Below, piece after piece: positions 43,990-54,578 of a stretch of 64,000 nucleotides of DNA. The stretch covers positions 1,798,001 to 1,862,000 of the forward strand of contig NZ_JABEKS010000001.1 in assembly GCF_012985205.1 (NCBI RefSeq). Direction: 5' to 3'. Origin of the DNA: Planctomonas sp. JC2975. Its GTDB lineage: Bacteria; Actinomycetota; Actinomycetes; Actinomycetales; Microbacteriaceae. Below the pieces are notes generated by a model. The model was not told where the DNA came from and searched no databases. It saw only the letters and a list, made by a program, of their open reading frames with translations. Made by a program: the position numbers and the translations under genes. The number at the start of each line of letters is the position of its first letter. Position 1 is the stretch's first letter.

Positions 43990-45486
43990 TCAGTACGCGC
44001 CCGCCGGATGGACGAGAACCTTGGCCGTCCGCCACAGGATGATGAGGTCACCCGTGAGCGACCAGTTCTCCACGTAGTAGAGGTCCAGCCGGACGCTCTC
44101 GTCCCACGTCAGATCGCTGCGTCCGCCGATCTGCCACATTCCCGTGAGTCCCGGCTTGATGAAGAGCCGGCGATGCACGGCGCCCTCGTAGGCGTCGACC
44201 TCGCACGGCAGCGGCGGCCGCGGTCCGACGAGACTCATGTCTCCGACGAAGACGTTCCACAGCTGCGGCAGCTCGTCCAACGAGTACTTGCGCAGCACCC
44301 GGCCGAGCCTGGTGACCCGCGGATCGTTCTTCAGCTTGAACAGCAGCCCGGCGCCTTCGTTGCCTGAGGTCAGGGCCTGCTGATCCTGCTCGGCCGACCT
44401 CACCATGCTGCGGAACTTGTACATGGTGAATCGGCGGTTGTTCCGCCCTACCCGCTCCTGCCTGAAGATCGCATCGCCTGGGCTGTCCAGACGCACCAGC
44501 ACCGCGAGCACGATGAGCACAGGCGAAAGGAGCAGGAGCCCGAGCCCGGAGAGCGCCACGTCCAGCGCCCGCTTCATCGCGTGCTTCGCACCCTCGAATT
44601 GCGGGATCTCCACGTGGATGAGCGGAAGCCCGTCGATCTGGCGGAAGTGGATGCGTGGGCCGGCCACGTCCGTGAGCCGCGCGGCCAGCACCAGATCGGT
44701 TGCTGTCCCCTCGAGACGCCAGCTGAGATCGCGGACGAAGTCTCCACCGTCGCTCGGCTGGCTGGCGAGGATGACCGTGTCGACCTGCAGGTTGGCGGCG
44801 GCCGTCGCGATGTTGTCGAGGTTCGCGACCACGCTCACGTCCAGGGCGTCGCCGGCAACGGGCTCATCTGTCGCGACGCCGACGATGTGATAGGCAGCGC
44901 CGGAGTTTCGCCGGATCTGGTCGATGACATACGCGACATCGGCCGGCGACCCGCCGACGATGGCGCGCGAGAGGTAGCGACCGACCGCCCGCTGCCGGTT
45001 CAGCCATTGGCGCCAGAGCCATCTGCTGAACGTCAGACCGACGAGGCCGATCGGCAGCGTGAGGACGAAGAATCCCCGCGCGATGTCGACCTTGGCGACC
45101 AGGAACAGGATGGCGAGAGCGCCGAACGTGATCACGCTCGCATTCGCCACCCGGCGATACTCTGCGGCTCCGACGCCGATGATGCGTGGATCGCGGGTGT
45201 GGAAGAGCGCCAGCAGCAGCGACCAGGCGCCCACCACGGCAAGGGCGATCACCCAGTAGAACTTGCCGATACCGCCGAGGTCGTCGTGCGTGAACCCGAA
45301 GCGCGCCACGTACGCAACACCGACCGTCGCGACCACGATGACCGTGTCGCTCGTGACGAGGCGCACGCGGTATCGCCTGCTCCACCGCTGCTCGTCCGAC
45401 GCTGCGCCTGCGCGTGCTCTGGCTGATAGCGCGCCGAATGACGAAGGACCGATGGCGGCTGTCCGCGGGTCTCGGAATTCGGTCAT
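43990..45486 (-). CDS. Polyprenyl glycosylphosphotransferase (priming sugar transferase)
   Basis: 498 aa from ATG 45486; a GTG 72 nt further out is possible, and neither has a good ribosome-binding site. N-terminal half: four to five membrane spans (residues about 40-165), then a Rossmann-like CoA-binding_3 domain ([17 protein letters not shown]). C-terminal 195 residues: [79 protein letters not shown] and [14 protein letters not shown], the complete PHPT (WbaP/CpsE) domain. It starts repeat-unit synthesis by transferring hexose-1-phosphate to undecaprenyl phosphate. Regulatory direct repeats lie upstream. Confidence 0.93.
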   Translation of the reverse strand: MTEFRDPRTAAIGPSSFGALSARARAGAASDEQRWSRRYRVRLVTSDTVIVVATVGVAYVARFGFTHDDLGGIGKFYWVIALAVVGAWSLLLALFHTRDPRIIGVGAAEYRRVANASVITFGALAILFLVAKVDIARGFFVLTLPIGLVGLTFSRWLWRQWLNRQRAVGRYLSRAIVGGSPADVAYVIDQIRRNSGAAYHIVGVATDEPVAGDALDVSVVANLDNIATAAANLQVDTVILASQPSDGGDFVRDLSWRLEGTATDLVLAARLTDVAGPRIHFRQIDGLPLIHVEIPQFEGAKHAMKRALDVALSGLGLLLLSPVLIVLAVLVRLDSPGDAIFRQERVGRNNRRFTMYKFRSMVRSAEQDQQALTSGNEGAGLLFKLKNDPRVTRLGRVLRKYSLDELPQLWNVFVGDMSLVGPRPPLPCEVDAYEGAVHRRLFIKPGLTGMWQIGGRSDLTWDESVRLDLYYVENWSLTGDLIILWRTAKVLVHPAGAY

Positions 45487-45854
45487 GCGACACACTCGGG
45501 TACTGAGGAACCCCAGAAGGCGCGACCTGTCGGCGGTACGCAGTTCGGGGCTGCGCACCGCCGAGGCTTCGGGTCAGTGCTTTTCGGGATTCGGTGACTT
45601 GGGACAAGGAGTTGCACCTCGCGGTGCAACGGCGTTCGGATCGCCTCTTCGGTTGTGAGGAGTGGAACTCAGTTAATGAGTAGCCCTCATTTCGCGAGCT
45701 TACCTGTTAGTGAAACTTGCTCATGTCCCGAGTTAGGGGGTAACCATGTACCGAGTTAGGGGGGCACGACATCGCACCGAACACCCCTCGAGAATGCCCC
45801 GCCGCCCGGCCGCACAGGCGCAGACGACGACTCGGCGACGCGCCTCGAGCCGGT
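45487..45854. other. Intergenic region upstream of the priming transferase
   Basis: 368 bp between the DUF4012 gene stop and the priming-transferase start, both on the minus strand. It is more AT-rich than its surroundings at 45660-45760 and carries the two direct repeats listed separately. No coding frame in it is convincing. It presumably holds the promoter of the priming transferase. Confidence 0.5.
45722..45763. repeat. Two 19-bp direct repeats, 23-bp period
   Basis: CATGTCCCGAGTTAGGGGG (45722-45740) and CATGTACCGAGTTAGGGGG (45745-45763) differ at one base. Both lie about 240-280 bp upstream of the priming transferase start. A period of 23 bp is close to two DNA turns, so two regulator units could bind on one face. 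Confidence 0.7.
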
Positions 45855-47684
45855 CTACTTGCCGATCTGCGAGCAGCTCAGCTCCGCCGCGCTCACGGTC
45901 GACGGCCAGACGCCAGGCGTCACCACCGCGCTCGGCTGGGCGCCCGCGCGCGCGCCGGCATCCTGGCCGCCGGGGGCGCCGATGAAGTGGAACTCGTAGG
46001 TCGAGCTCTGCCCCGGATTCAGGTTGATCTGCAGATGTGCCACAGGGTGGCCGTCGTCCGTGATCCGTTGCACCGGGACATCGGCGCCGCCGGTCGATGC
46101 CCCGGCGACCACACTGCCCTTTGGGGCGTACACGGCGACGGTGGTGTGAATGTCACCGGGGGTGACGCCCGACAGTCCGCCGCCCGTCACGTACCACGGA
46201 AGCGACGTGCCGGCATCGGCGGGTGCCGAGCTCGTCAGGGTGACGCGCACGACGTAGTCGGGTCGGCCGTCCGAACGGCACGTCGCCTGCCCGAGCTGCA
46301 CGGCCGTTCGCAGGTAGTAGTCCATCTTGGCGCCTGTCGCGTCGTTGAGGTACACGCCGAACCTGCGACCGGCGTCGGTGCCCGAGTCGAGGGTGCCGGC
46401 CAGCGTCGTCTGCGCGATCAGCGACTGCTGCCGAGCATCAGCGCTCCAGAGCAGGATCCTGCGCTCATCGCCCGCCTTCGCCAATGCCGAGATCATCGTT
46501 GAGGGGTCGAACTGGCCAGACGCCACCTTCGTGAACACCGCTGCCGCGGCCGCGTTGAAGAAGGCGTCCTGCTGCTGCGGATCGTCGATCTGTGCATATG
46601 TCTCGCTCAACAGGACCTGCACGACGTTCTCGCTGGTGAGCTGCTCTCCACCACCGACGACCACCGGACCAGTGGCAGCGAGAACGTCGCTCAATGCGAC
46701 GGGGTCGATCGAGAAGACCCCGTCCACGGTGGTCCCGTATCGCTTTTCCCACATGGCGCTGACGAGCGAGGCGGAGAGCGGGAAGTTCGGCGTCAGCGTG
46801 ACGTCTTGGAGGTATTCGCCGGTGATGTCGCCGTAGAGAGCCTTGGTTCCGGAGGGGAGCTCCTTCACCGGTTCGCTCGGCGCGGGGAAGTCGGTCGCCG
46901 ACGCCTGACGAACGAGCGTGACCGCCCCATCGCTCGCATGCAGTTGAGCGACGGCACCGACGATGCCGCCCGTCGCCCTAGCCTCTGCGTTGTTCTGCAT
47001 CACCAGCAGGTAGTCCCGCGGCCCGTCCGCGCCGAGCATCTCTGGAAGCAGACGCGTTGCCCGTGCAGCGGGATCGACCACCCCGGCCGCCTTCTGGAGA
47101 GCCGTGTTCAGGGTCTGCACCGCCCGGGTGACGGGCCCGATGGTCGATGAGGTGTCGATGCCGCCCACGATGGCGATGTTGGACTGCAACGCGGCATCCG
47201 CGCGCGTCATGGCTGGAGCGACCGCGGAGAGCTTCTGGATCGGAACCCTGCCGTCGACGGGCCTGAACGACGAAGGATCGAGGGTCCCGGCGAGGCCGGC
47301 CAACGGCACGATGGCCCGATCAGTGACATCGGACGCGGCACCGGCGACCTGGCGCACGGCGCTCAGGTTGCCGCCCAGCATGGGAATGAGTTCGGCGGCT
47401 CGCCAGACGGGATCGCTCGTGTCGTCACGCGCGGCGTGAAGGTGCTGCGCCAACGCCGCCGACGTGGCCTTCGCACCGGAGGCATCGCCGGCGGAGAGCT
47501 GGGACTGAACCTTGTCGATGAGCGGAAGGGACGCCTCGAGTTGACCCTTCGCGTTCCACGCACGTACCGCAGTCCACACCGCACACCCGAGCACGATCAC
47601 GACGATGCCTGCAACGACCATCCAGATGATGCGGCGCCGCGCGCGCTTTTTCGCGCGCTCGGGCTGGGGGGTCGTCTCGGACAT
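45855..47684 (-). CDS. DUF4012 membrane-anchored protein
   Basis: 609 aa from ATG 47684 (a TTG 12 nt upstream is less likely). A basic N-terminus (RAKKRARRR) leads into one membrane span (about 18-40), followed by a large outside domain. DYLLVMQNNAEARATGGIVGAV is the signature of the DUF4012 family, and LTPNFPLSASLVSAMW continues it. Such proteins are common near glycan synthesis genes in actinobacteria; function unknown. The internal VFSIDPVALSDVLAATGPV region recalls LytR-CpsA-Psr-type proteins, but without their catalytic Arg/Asp set. It lies downstream of tuf, after a strong terminator. Confidence 0.85.
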   Translation of the reverse strand: MSETTPQPERAKKRARRRIIWMVVAGIVVIVLGCAVWTAVRAWNAKGQLEASLPLIDKVQSQLSAGDASGAKATSAALAQHLHAARDDTSDPVWRAAELIPMLGGNLSAVRQVAGAASDVTDRAIVPLAGLAGTLDPSSFRPVDGRVPIQKLSAVAPAMTRADAALQSNIAIVGGIDTSSTIGPVTRAVQTLNTALQKAAGVVDPAARATRLLPEMLGADGPRDYLLVMQNNAEARATGGIVGAVAQLHASDGAVTLVRQASATDFPAPSEPVKELPSGTKALYGDITGEYLQDVTLTPNFPLSASLVSAMWEKRYGTTVDGVFSIDPVALSDVLAATGPVVVGGGEQLTSENVVQVLLSETYAQIDDPQQQDAFFNAAAAAVFTKVASGQFDPSTMISALAKAGDERRILLWSADARQQSLIAQTTLAGTLDSGTDAGRRFGVYLNDATGAKMDYYLRTAVQLGQATCRSDGRPDYVVRVTLTSSAPADAGTSLPWYVTGGGLSGVTPGDIHTTVAVYAPKGSVVAGASTGGADVPVQRITDDGHPVAHLQINLNPGQSSTYEFHFIGAPGGQDAGARAGAQPSAVVTPGVWPSTVSAAELSCSQIGK

Positions 47685-47766
47685 GCGGGTATTCAAGCAG
47701 ACGATTCCTCATGATCCGCTGACTGCGGCATCCGGAACCGGTAGCCGCGGCCGGCGAGAGAGTACG

Positions 47767-47800
47767 AAAAAGGGGCCGGACCCGAAGGCCCGACCCCTTT
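47767..47800 (-). terminator. tuf terminator with UUCG tetraloop
   Basis: In the minus-strand transcript, AAAGGGGUCGGGCC and GGUCCGGCCCCUUU pair over 14 positions (two G-U pairs) around a UUCG loop (47783-47786). The stem ends in a run of five U (47767-47771). It lies about 20 bp after the tuf stop and closes the str operon. Confidence 0.92.
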
Positions 47801-47820
47801 CGAGATCGAAGTAGAAAGGA

Positions 47821-49014
47821 CTACTTGATGATCTTGGTCACCGTGCCGGCGCCAACGGTGCGTCCACCCTCACGGATGGCGAAGCCGAGGCCCTCCTCCA
47901 TGGCGATGGGCTGGATCAGCTCGACCGTCATGTCGGTGGTGTCGCCGGGCATGACCATCTCGGTGCCCTCGGGCAGCGTGATGACGCCGGTGACGTCGGT
48001 GGTGCGGAAGTAGAACTGCGGACGGTAGTTCGAGAAGAACGGGTTGTGACGTCCACCCTCGTCCTTGGACAGGATGTACGCGGTGCCCTCGAACTGGGTG
48101 TGCGGCGTGACCGAACCCGGCTTGACGACGACCTGACCGCGCTCCACGTCCTCGCGCTTGGTGCCGCGGAGAAGCAGACCACAGTTCTCACCGGCCCAGG
48201 CCTCGTCGAGCTGCTTGTGGAACATCTCGATACCCGTGACCGTGGTCTTCTGCGTCGGGCGGATGCCGACGATCTCGACCTCGGAGTTGATCTTCAGCGT
48301 GCCACGCTCGGCGCGGCCCGTGACGACGGTTCCACGACCGGTGATCGTGAAGACGTCCTCGATCGGCATCAGGAACGGCTTGTCCTTGTCGCGCACCGGG
48401 TCCGGGATGGACTCGTCGACGGCGTCCATGAGGTCGAGGATGGACTGCGTCCACGCCTCGTCGCCCTCGAGAGCCTTGAGGCCCGAGACGCGGATGACCG
48501 GTGCGTTGTCGCCGTCGAAGTCCTGGCTCGACAGGAGGTCGCGAACCTCGAGCTCGACGAGCTCCAGGATCTCCTCGTCGTCGACCATGTCGGACTTGTT
48601 CAGCGCGACCAGCAGGTAGGGAACGCCGACCTGCTTGGCGAGCAGCACGTGCTCACGCGTCTGAGCCATCGGGCCGTCGGTCGCCGCGACCACGAGGATC
48701 GCGCCGTCCATCTGAGCGGCACCGGTGATCATGTTCTTGATGTAGTCCGCGTGACCCGGGGCGTCGACGTGCGCGTAGTGGCGCTTCGGGGTCTCGTACT
48801 CGACGTGCGAGATGTTGATCGTGATACCGCGCTGGCGCTCCTCGGGAGCGGAGTCGATCGAAGCGAAGTCACGGGGGACGTTCACGTTCGACGGGTACTT
48901 GTCAGCGAGCACCTTGGAGATCGCCGCGGTGAGCGTCGTCTTGCCGTGGTCGACGTGACCGATCGTTCCGATGTTGACGTGCGGCTTGGTCCGCTCGAAC
49001 TTGGCCTTAGCCAC
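47821..49014 (-). CDS. tuf: Elongation factor Tu
   Basis: 397 aa from GTG 49014, with AGGAGG seven bases upstream. GTPase motifs: GHVDHGKTT (G1), DAPGHADYI (G3) and NKSDMVDD (G4). [13 protein letters not shown] is the switch I region. It delivers aminoacyl-tRNA to the ribosome A site. Length is normal for actinobacterial EF-Tu. It lies 151 bp after fusA with a good promoter of its own, so it is expressed both from the operon and separately. Confidence 0.99.
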   Translation of the reverse strand: MAKAKFERTKPHVNIGTIGHVDHGKTTLTAAISKVLADKYPSNVNVPRDFASIDSAPEERQRGITINISHVEYETPKRHYAHVDAPGHADYIKNMITGAAQMDGAILVVAATDGPMAQTREHVLLAKQVGVPYLLVALNKSDMVDDEEILELVELEVRDLLSSQDFDGDNAPVIRVSGLKALEGDEAWTQSILDLMDAVDESIPDPVRDKDKPFLMPIEDVFTITGRGTVVTGRAERGTLKINSEVEIVGIRPTQKTTVTGIEMFHKQLDEAWAGENCGLLLRGTKREDVERGQVVVKPGSVTPHTQFEGTAYILSKDEGGRHNPFFSNYRPQFYFRTTDVTGVITLPEGTEMVMPGDTTDMTVELIQPIAMEEGLGFAIREGGRTVGAGTVTKIIK

Positions 49015-49089
49015 TGTGGGTCCTCCTCAGGACTCTCGTGTAGAAGCTGCGGGCGGCGTCGACCGACCGGACATTCTACGGGGATCTTC

Positions 49090-49119
49090 TCTATATTACG
49101 GTACGTTCCGGCGGGTCAA
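49090..49119 (-). promoter_or_regulatory. tuf promoter
   Basis: On the minus strand TTGACC (49119-49114) and TATAGA (49095-49090) are 18 bp apart, close to sigma-70-type consensus. They are in the fusA-tuf gap, about 75 bp before the tuf start. Confidence 0.65.
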
Positions 49120-49165
49120 GCCGGAGCGGGACGTCTACCGAGGCGGACATCCCGCAGCCCGGCAT

Positions 49166-51280
49166 TTACTCGCCCTTGGCCTTCTGGATGATCTCGTCGG
49201 ACACAGCCCTCGGGACCTCCGCGTAGCTTTCGAACGACATGGAGTACACGGCGCGACCGGACGTCTTCGAACGAAGGTCGCCGATGTAGCCGAACATCTC
49301 CGACAGCGGGACGTGAGCACGGATCACCTTGACGCCCTGCGCATCTTCCATGGCCTGGATCTGGCCACGGCGGGAGTTGAGGTCGCCGATGACGTCGCCC
49401 ATGTACTCCTCGGGCGTGCGCACCTCGACGGCCATCAGCGGCTCGAGCAGCACCGGGTTGGCCTTGCGAGCTGCCTCCTTGTACGCCATCGAACCGGCGA
49501 TCTTGAACGCCATCTCGGAGGAGTCCACCTCGTGGTAGGCACCATCGAGCAGCGTCGCCTTGACGCCGACGGTCGGATAGCCGGCGAGCACGCCGACCTG
49601 CATCGCATCCTGGATGCCAGCGTCGACCGAAGGGATGTACTCGCGCGGAACGCGGCCACCTGTGACCTTGTTCTCGAACTCGTACGTCGTCTCTGCGGTG
49701 ACCTCGAGCGGAGCCAGCGCGATCTGCACCTTCGCGAACTGACCGGATCCACCGGTCTGCTTCTTGTGGGTGTAGTCGTGCTTCTCGACCGTCTTGCGGA
49801 TGGTCTCGCGGTAGGCGACCTGCGGCTTGCCGACGTTGGCCTCGACCTTGAACTCGCGCTTCATGCGGTCGACGAGGATGTCCAGGTGGAGCTCGCCCAT
49901 ACCGCCGATGACGGTCTGGCCGGTCTCCTGGTCGAGCTCGACGCGGAACGTCGGGTCCTCTTCGGCGAGCTTCTGGATGGCGGTGCCCAGCTTCTCCTGG
50001 TCCTGCTTCGTCTTCGGCTCGATCGCGACCTTCAGCACCGGCTCCGGGAACGTCATGGACTCGAGCACGATCTGGTCGTGCGGGTCGCACAGCGTGTCAC
50101 CCGTGGTGGTGTCCTTGAGACCGATCACCGCGTAGATGTGACCAGCGGTGACCGAGGGCACCGGGATCTCCTTGTTGGCGTGCATCTGGAAGATCTTCCC
50201 GATGCGCTCCTTCTTCTGCTTGGTCGAGTTGATGACCTGCGCACCGGAGTCGAGGTGACCCGAGTAGACGCGGATGTAGGTCAGGCGACCGAAGAAGGGG
50301 TGCACGGCGATCTTCGAGACCAGCGCGGAGAACGGCTCAGTGGCATCCGCGTGACGCTCCAGGACCTTCTCCGGGTCGCGGACGTCGTGGCCCTGAACGG
50401 CGGGAACGTCGAGCGGACTCGGCAGGAAGTCCACGACCGCGTCGAGCATCGGCTGAACGCCGCGGTTCTTGAACGCGGAACCGCAGAGAACCGGGTAGAT
50501 CTCGTTGTTGACCGTGAGCTTGCGGATCGCGGCCTTGATCTCCGGAACGGTGATCTCCTCGCCGCCGAAGAACTTCTCCAGCAGCTCGTCGTCCGTCTCG
50601 GCGACGGTCTCGAGCAGTGCGGCCCGGTACTCCTCGGCCTTCTGCTTGAGGTCGGCCGGGATCTCCTCGATCTCGTAGTGGGCGCCCATGGTGACATCAC
50701 CCTTGGCGTCGCCCGGCCACACCAGCGCGCGCATCTCGATCAGGTCGACGACACCGACGAAGTCGTTCTCGCTACCGATCGGGAGCTGCAGCACCAGCGG
50801 CTTGGCGCCGAGGCGGTTGATGATCGTGTCGACCGTGAAGTAGAAGTCGGCGCCGAGCTTGTCCATCTTGTTGACGAAGCAGATGCGCGGGACGTTGTAC
50901 TTGTCGGCCTGACGCCACACGGTCTCGGACTGGGGCTCGACGCCCTCCTTGCCGTCGAACACGGCGACGGCGCCGTCGAGGATGCGCAAGCTTCGCTCAA
51001 CCTCGACGGTGAAGTCCACGTGACCGGGGGTGTCGATGATGTTGATCTGGTTCTTGTCCCAGAAACAGGTGACCGCGGCGGACGTGATGGTGATGCCGCG
51101 CTCCTTCTCCTGCTCCATCCAGTCAGTGGTCGAGGCACCGTCGTGCGTCTCGCCGATCTTGTGGTTGACGCCCGTGTAGAACAGGATGCGCTCGGTCGTG
51201 GTGGTCTTACCGGCATCGATGTGCGCCATGATGCCGATGTTGCGGACCTTCTTCAGGTCGGTGAGCACGTCTTGTGCCAC
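49166..51280 (-). CDS. fusA: Elongation factor G
   Basis: 704 aa from GTG 51280 with GGAGG seven bases upstream. GTPase domain: [19 protein letters not shown] (G1), [14 protein letters not shown] (switch I), DTPGHVDFT (G3), [12 protein letters not shown] (G4). Domains II-V are complete, with HRKQ-like [22 protein letters not shown] and [16 protein letters not shown] in domain IV. It drives translocation of tRNA and mRNA after peptide transfer. Third gene of the operon, 146 bp after rpsG. Confidence 0.99.
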   Translation of the reverse strand: MAQDVLTDLKKVRNIGIMAHIDAGKTTTTERILFYTGVNHKIGETHDGASTTDWMEQEKERGITITSAAVTCFWDKNQINIIDTPGHVDFTVEVERSLRILDGAVAVFDGKEGVEPQSETVWRQADKYNVPRICFVNKMDKLGADFYFTVDTIINRLGAKPLVLQLPIGSENDFVGVVDLIEMRALVWPGDAKGDVTMGAHYEIEEIPADLKQKAEEYRAALLETVAETDDELLEKFFGGEEITVPEIKAAIRKLTVNNEIYPVLCGSAFKNRGVQPMLDAVVDFLPSPLDVPAVQGHDVRDPEKVLERHADATEPFSALVSKIAVHPFFGRLTYIRVYSGHLDSGAQVINSTKQKKERIGKIFQMHANKEIPVPSVTAGHIYAVIGLKDTTTGDTLCDPHDQIVLESMTFPEPVLKVAIEPKTKQDQEKLGTAIQKLAEEDPTFRVELDQETGQTVIGGMGELHLDILVDRMKREFKVEANVGKPQVAYRETIRKTVEKHDYTHKKQTGGSGQFAKVQIALAPLEVTAETTYEFENKVTGGRVPREYIPSVDAGIQDAMQVGVLAGYPTVGVKATLLDGAYHEVDSSEMAFKIAGSMAYKEAARKANPVLLEPLMAVEVRTPEEYMGDVIGDLNSRRGQIQAMEDAQGVKVIRAHVPLSEMFGYIGDLRSKTSGRAVYSMSFESYAEVPRAVSDEIIQKAKGE

Positions 51281-51426
51281 GGGGAATCCTCCGGAGGAAA
51301 GTTGATGGGAAACGGCCGGCCGTCATATGCCGGCGCGGGGGGCGGGGATCAGTGCTCCTGCCGCCCCACGCGTCGACATTTACAACGGAAATCCGGCTGT
51401 ATTTGTTCCGTCAGGTGAACCGATGG

Positions 51427-51897
51427 TTACCAGCGGTAGTGAGCGAACGCACGGTTCGACTCAGCCATCTTGTGCGTGTCCTCGCGACGCTTCACAGCGG
51501 CGCCGAGGCCGTTCGAGGCATCCAGGATCTCGTTCATGAGACGCTCGGTCATCGTGCGCTCACGACGGGCCTTCGCGTAGCTCGTGAGCCAGCGCAGCGC
51601 GAGAGTGTTCGCACGGTGCGGCTTGACCTCGACCGGAACCTGGTAGGTCGAACCACCGACGCGGCGGCTCTTGACCTCGATGGTGGGGCGCACGTTGTCG
51701 AGCGCCTTCTTGAGGGTGGCGACGGCATCCTGACCGTTCTTCGCGGCAACGCCCTCGAGCGCGTCGTAGACGATGCTCTCGGCGAGGGACTTCTTGCCGT
51801 CCTTCAGGATCTTGTTCACCAGCTGGCTGACGACGGGTGCGCCGTAAACCGGGTCGGCGACGACGGGGCGCTTCGGAGCGGGACCCTTGCGAGGCAT
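51427..51897 (-). CDS. rpsG: 30S ribosomal protein S7
   Basis: 156 aa, exact family length. [19 protein letters not shown] begins the protein; [22 protein letters not shown] ends it. [19 protein letters not shown] is the conserved rRNA-contact segment. S7 starts assembly of the 30S head. Its ATG shares one base with the rpsL stop (TAATG), so the two are coupled. Confidence 0.99.
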   Translation of the reverse strand: MPRKGPAPKRPVVADPVYGAPVVSQLVNKILKDGKKSLAESIVYDALEGVAAKNGQDAVATLKKALDNVRPTIEVKSRRVGGSTYQVPVEVKPHRANTLALRWLTSYAKARRERTMTERLMNEILDASNGLGAAVKRREDTHKMAESNRAFAHYRW

Positions 51898-52271
51898 TAC
51901 TTCTTCTCCATCTTCGCGCCGTAGCGGCTACGAGCCTGCTTGCGGTTCTTCACGGCCTGGGTGTCGAGCGCACCACGGATGATCTTGTAGCGAACACCCG
52001 GGAGGTCCTTCACACGACCGCCGCGGACGAGCACCATCGAGTGCTCCTGCAGGTTGTGGCCCTCACCGGGGATGTAAGCGGTGACCTCGGTGCCGTTGGA
52101 GAGCTTCACTCGGGCGACCTTGCGGAGCGCCGAGTTCGGCTTCTTGGGCGTGGTGGTGTAGACGCGGGTGCAAACGCCGCGCTGCTGCGGGTTGGCCTTG
52201 AGCGCCGGCGCCTTGGTCTTGGAGACCTTCGGCGTACGGCCCTTTCGGACCAACTGCTGAATGGTTGGCAC
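51897..52271 (-). CDS. rpsL: 30S ribosomal protein S12
   Basis: 124 aa from GTG 52271, with GAGGAG five bases upstream. [12 protein letters not shown]-like [11 protein letters not shown] and [11 protein letters not shown] carry Lys43 and Lys88 (E. coli numbering with Met1), so both residues usually changed in streptomycin-resistant mutants are wild type. [17 protein letters not shown] is the conserved decoding-centre loop. First gene of the str operon. Confidence 0.99.
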   Translation of the reverse strand: MPTIQQLVRKGRTPKVSKTKAPALKANPQQRGVCTRVYTTTPKKPNSALRKVARVKLSNGTEVTAYIPGEGHNLQEHSMVLVRGGRVKDLPGVRYKIIRGALDTQAVKNRKQARSRYGAKMEKK

Positions 52272-52652
52272 TGTTTCTCCTCTATGTGCTGCACGGTGAC
52301 AGCGTTGATGGTGTTTTCACATCACGACCCACCGGAAGCCGCAGACGAGCGGCCGACTTCACGATGCCGCCCGAGGACGACCTCTTGACATGTGGTGGGT
52401 ATGCCGTGGGGGTGACCCGCATCAGCAGGGTTCCCATAAACAGTGTGGTTTCGGATTGAGCCGGTTCCGATCCGCCGCGGCTGACGCCACGGACGGGCAC
52501 GGTTCAAGCGCGCACAGAGCGCACACCCGACCTAGCTTACCTGATGCCGCGTGTCGCAACAAACGAGCCAGGGTCCCGTGCGGTATGCGCGAACGAAGTC
52601 GAGCATCCGATCTGCGCCCCACGGCTTCGAGCACCGGCGATAGCGTGGCGAT
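52272..52652. other. Divergent region: str operon upstream region
   Basis: 381 bp between rpsL (minus) and the LLM oxidoreductase (plus). The str promoter must lie here or beyond, but I cannot assign one with confidence. A TTTATG box on the minus strand (52440-52435) is preceded by TG as in extended -10 sites, and a TTGACA at 52384 on the plus strand has no matching -10. Everything else appears non-coding. Confidence 0.45.
52641..52652 (+). promoter_or_regulatory. Candidate leaderless promoter of the LLM oxidoreductase
   Basis: TAGCGT (52641-52646) lies six bases before the ATG at 52653. There is no ribosome-binding site, so a leaderless transcript is likely. Confidence 0.45.
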
Positions 52653-53645
52653 ATGCGCTTCGGAACCTTTCTCCCCCAAGGCTGGCGATTCGATCTCGTC
52701 GGCATCGACTCGGCCGACGAATGGCCGACCATGCGGCGTCTCGCCCAGCAGGCTGATGCCGGCCCATGGGAATCCCTGTGGGTCTACGACCACTTCCACA
52801 CAACGCCCGTGCCGAGCGAAGAGGCGACGCACGAGGCCTGGACGCTGATGTCGGCGTTCGGCGCGTCGACGTCGCGCATCCGCCTGGGACAGATGTGCAC
52901 GTGCATGGGATACCGCAACCCTGCGTACCTCGCGAAGGTCGCCGCCACGGTCGACCACGTCTCAGGCGGTCGCATCGAGATGGGCATCGGCGGCGGGTGG
53001 TACGAACACGAGTGGCGTGCGTACGGATACGGATTCCCGGAGGTCCCCGACCGCTTGCGCATGCTGGGCGAAGGCGTCGACATCATGCGCCAGGCGTGGA
53101 CCACCGGCACCGCGACGCTGCACGGACGCCACTACGACGTGGACGGCGCCATCGTTCGCCCGCTCCCGCTGCAGGACGGCGGCATTCCGATCTGGGTCGC
53201 GGGTGGCGGCGAGAAGGTGACGCTGCGCATCGCGGCGGCAGCCGCCGACTACACCAACTTCACCGGCTCGCTCGATGAGTTCGACCACAAGGTCTCGGTG
53301 CTTCACACGCACTGCGAGCGTCTGGGGCGCGATCCGCAGGAGATCACCCAGTCCTCGAACTTCAACACGATCGTCGCGCCCACCGCGGCCGAGGCCCGCG
53401 ACCGGTTGGATGCCGTGATCGCACGCCTGCGGCCGCACGTCGGCGACGCCCGCGCCGACCACATCGAGCAGGAGTACCTCGCCTCGGACGGCTACGGCAC
53501 ACCGGAGCAGATCGTGGAGCGCCTGCAGACGCGAGCAGCGCACGGGCTGGGGTACAGCATCCACTACTTCCCGGAACTCGCGTACGACACCTCCGGATGG
53601 GAGCTGTTCGAGCGCGAGGTCATTCCCGCACTGGCCTCGGCCTAG
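52653..53645 (+). CDS. LLM class F420-dependent oxidoreductase
   Basis: 330 aa. MRFGTFLPQGWRFDLVG begins a luciferase-like TIM barrel. Landmarks: ESLWVYDHFHTTP, RIRLGQMCTCMGYRNPAYLAKVAATVDHVSGGRIEMGIGGGWYEHEWRAYG and IPIWVAGGGEKVTLRIAA, which match the F420-dependent subgroup (G6PD/mer-like) rather than FMN luciferases. It would reduce or oxidise a small molecule with F420. Substrate unknown. It stands alone between the str operon and the Rhs region. Confidence 0.88.
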   Translation: MRFGTFLPQGWRFDLVGIDSADEWPTMRRLAQQADAGPWESLWVYDHFHTTPVPSEEATHEAWTLMSAFGASTSRIRLGQMCTCMGYRNPAYLAKVAATVDHVSGGRIEMGIGGGWYEHEWRAYGYGFPEVPDRLRMLGEGVDIMRQAWTTGTATLHGRHYDVDGAIVRPLPLQDGGIPIWVAGGGEKVTLRIAAAAADYTNFTGSLDEFDHKVSVLHTHCERLGRDPQEITQSSNFNTIVAPTAAEARDRLDAVIARLRPHVGDARADHIEQEYLASDGYGTPEQIVERLQTRAAHGLGYSIHYFPELAYDTSGWELFEREVIPALASA

Positions 53646-53764
53646 TTCTTCTCGGCCCCAGTCGTCGAAGGGCGCTCGTCGCATCCGGAATCTCCGGCGT
53701 GCCGCGGGCGCCCTTCGTGCTGCACGGGAGCTTCACCGCGTCCGCTCTCGCGGGCGATCGCAGT

Positions 53765-54574
53765 TCAGGAGAGTCCCGGCGGGACCGGGATCTCGTGGGC
53801 CCGGGAGCCGACATCCCACGTCAGGCCCGTGTCTCGCGCGCCCGTCGCGACAAAGGCCTTGGCGGCGGCGAGCGCGTCATCGCGCGTGACGAAACGTCCC
53901 CTCGGATACGAGGCCGGACTGCCCGCGATGACGACATCGACGGTGTCCCGCGGATCCGGAGAGGACGTACCGCTCGGCAGCGCCTGGAACTGCCCGCGCT
54001 GGCGGCCGGATGGCCCAGTGCAGAAGACGAGGAAGCCTGCCCGTTCCACGCAGAGCACATCCATCCGGTCCAGACCGCGGTGGATGGACACCGTCGAGCG
54101 GCCGGCGCCGCGCATCGCCGTGATGCGGGCATCGACGTCGCGCCACTTCGGCGAATCCGCGGAGCCTTGGCCGTCCTCGCCCTCGTCCCAGGTGAACCGC
54201 AATCCAGCGACGGACTTCACGGGCGCCTTGCGCGCCCGGACCTGGAGGATCAACGACCTCGCGGCCAGGCCGAACGCGAATCCGGCGAGCACGAAGCAGA
54301 TGAACGTGAAGCCGTTCAGCTTCGTCACCCAGGTCAGCATCACGGATGCGATCACAGCGATCGGCAGCGCGACGTACGACCACGTGCGCGGCAACGCGAC
54401 GACTCCTGCGCCGACGACGAAGGCGAGCACGGCCGCCCACCAGCCGGCGCCTGCCTCCGAGATCGTCGGACCCTGCTGAATCAGGGCCAGGCCGATGAAG
54501 ACCACGGGCAGTGCGATGCCGAACGCGATCGCCTTCCAAGCCTCGGCGCGCGATGACCGCTTCTTCTTGCTCAT
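53765..54574 (-). CDS. Membrane protein of unknown function, candidate Rhs immunity protein
   Basis: 269 aa from ATG 54574 (a GTG 12 nt upstream would overlap the Rhs stop). A basic start (MSKKKRSSRAEAW) leads to about four hydrophobic spans in residues 16-105, then a soluble C-terminal domain of about 160 aa (SVAGLRFTWDEGEDGQG..., ...VTRDDALAAAKAFVATG). I recognise no family. It begins 4 nt after the stop of the large Rhs gene, the same spacing seen for the gene behind the second Rhs gene at 61256-61678. This suggests an immunity or accessory role, but there is no direct evidence. Confidence 0.6.
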   Translation of the reverse strand: MSKKKRSSRAEAWKAIAFGIALPVVFIGLALIQQGPTISEAGAGWWAAVLAFVVGAGVVALPRTWSYVALPIAVIASVMLTWVTKLNGFTFICFVLAGFAFGLAARSLILQVRARKAPVKSVAGLRFTWDEGEDGQGSADSPKWRDVDARITAMRGAGRSTVSIHRGLDRMDVLCVERAGFLVFCTGPSGRQRGQFQALPSGTSSPDPRDTVDVVIAGSPASYPRGRFVTRDDALAAAKAFVATGARDTGLTWDVGSRAHEIPVPPGLS

Positions 54575-54578
54575 CCGG

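Noticed and set aside
48971-51418. 815-codon plus-strand frame opposite fusA and the tuf start
   Set aside because: It covers the highly conserved EF-G gene in antisense and crosses the tuf promoter and fusA ribosome-binding site. It is a codon-bias shadow.
52384-52389. TTGACA as a -35 box on the plus strand
   Set aside because: No -10-like box is found 16-19 bp downstream, and the only plus-strand gene begins 264 bp away with its own -10 box.
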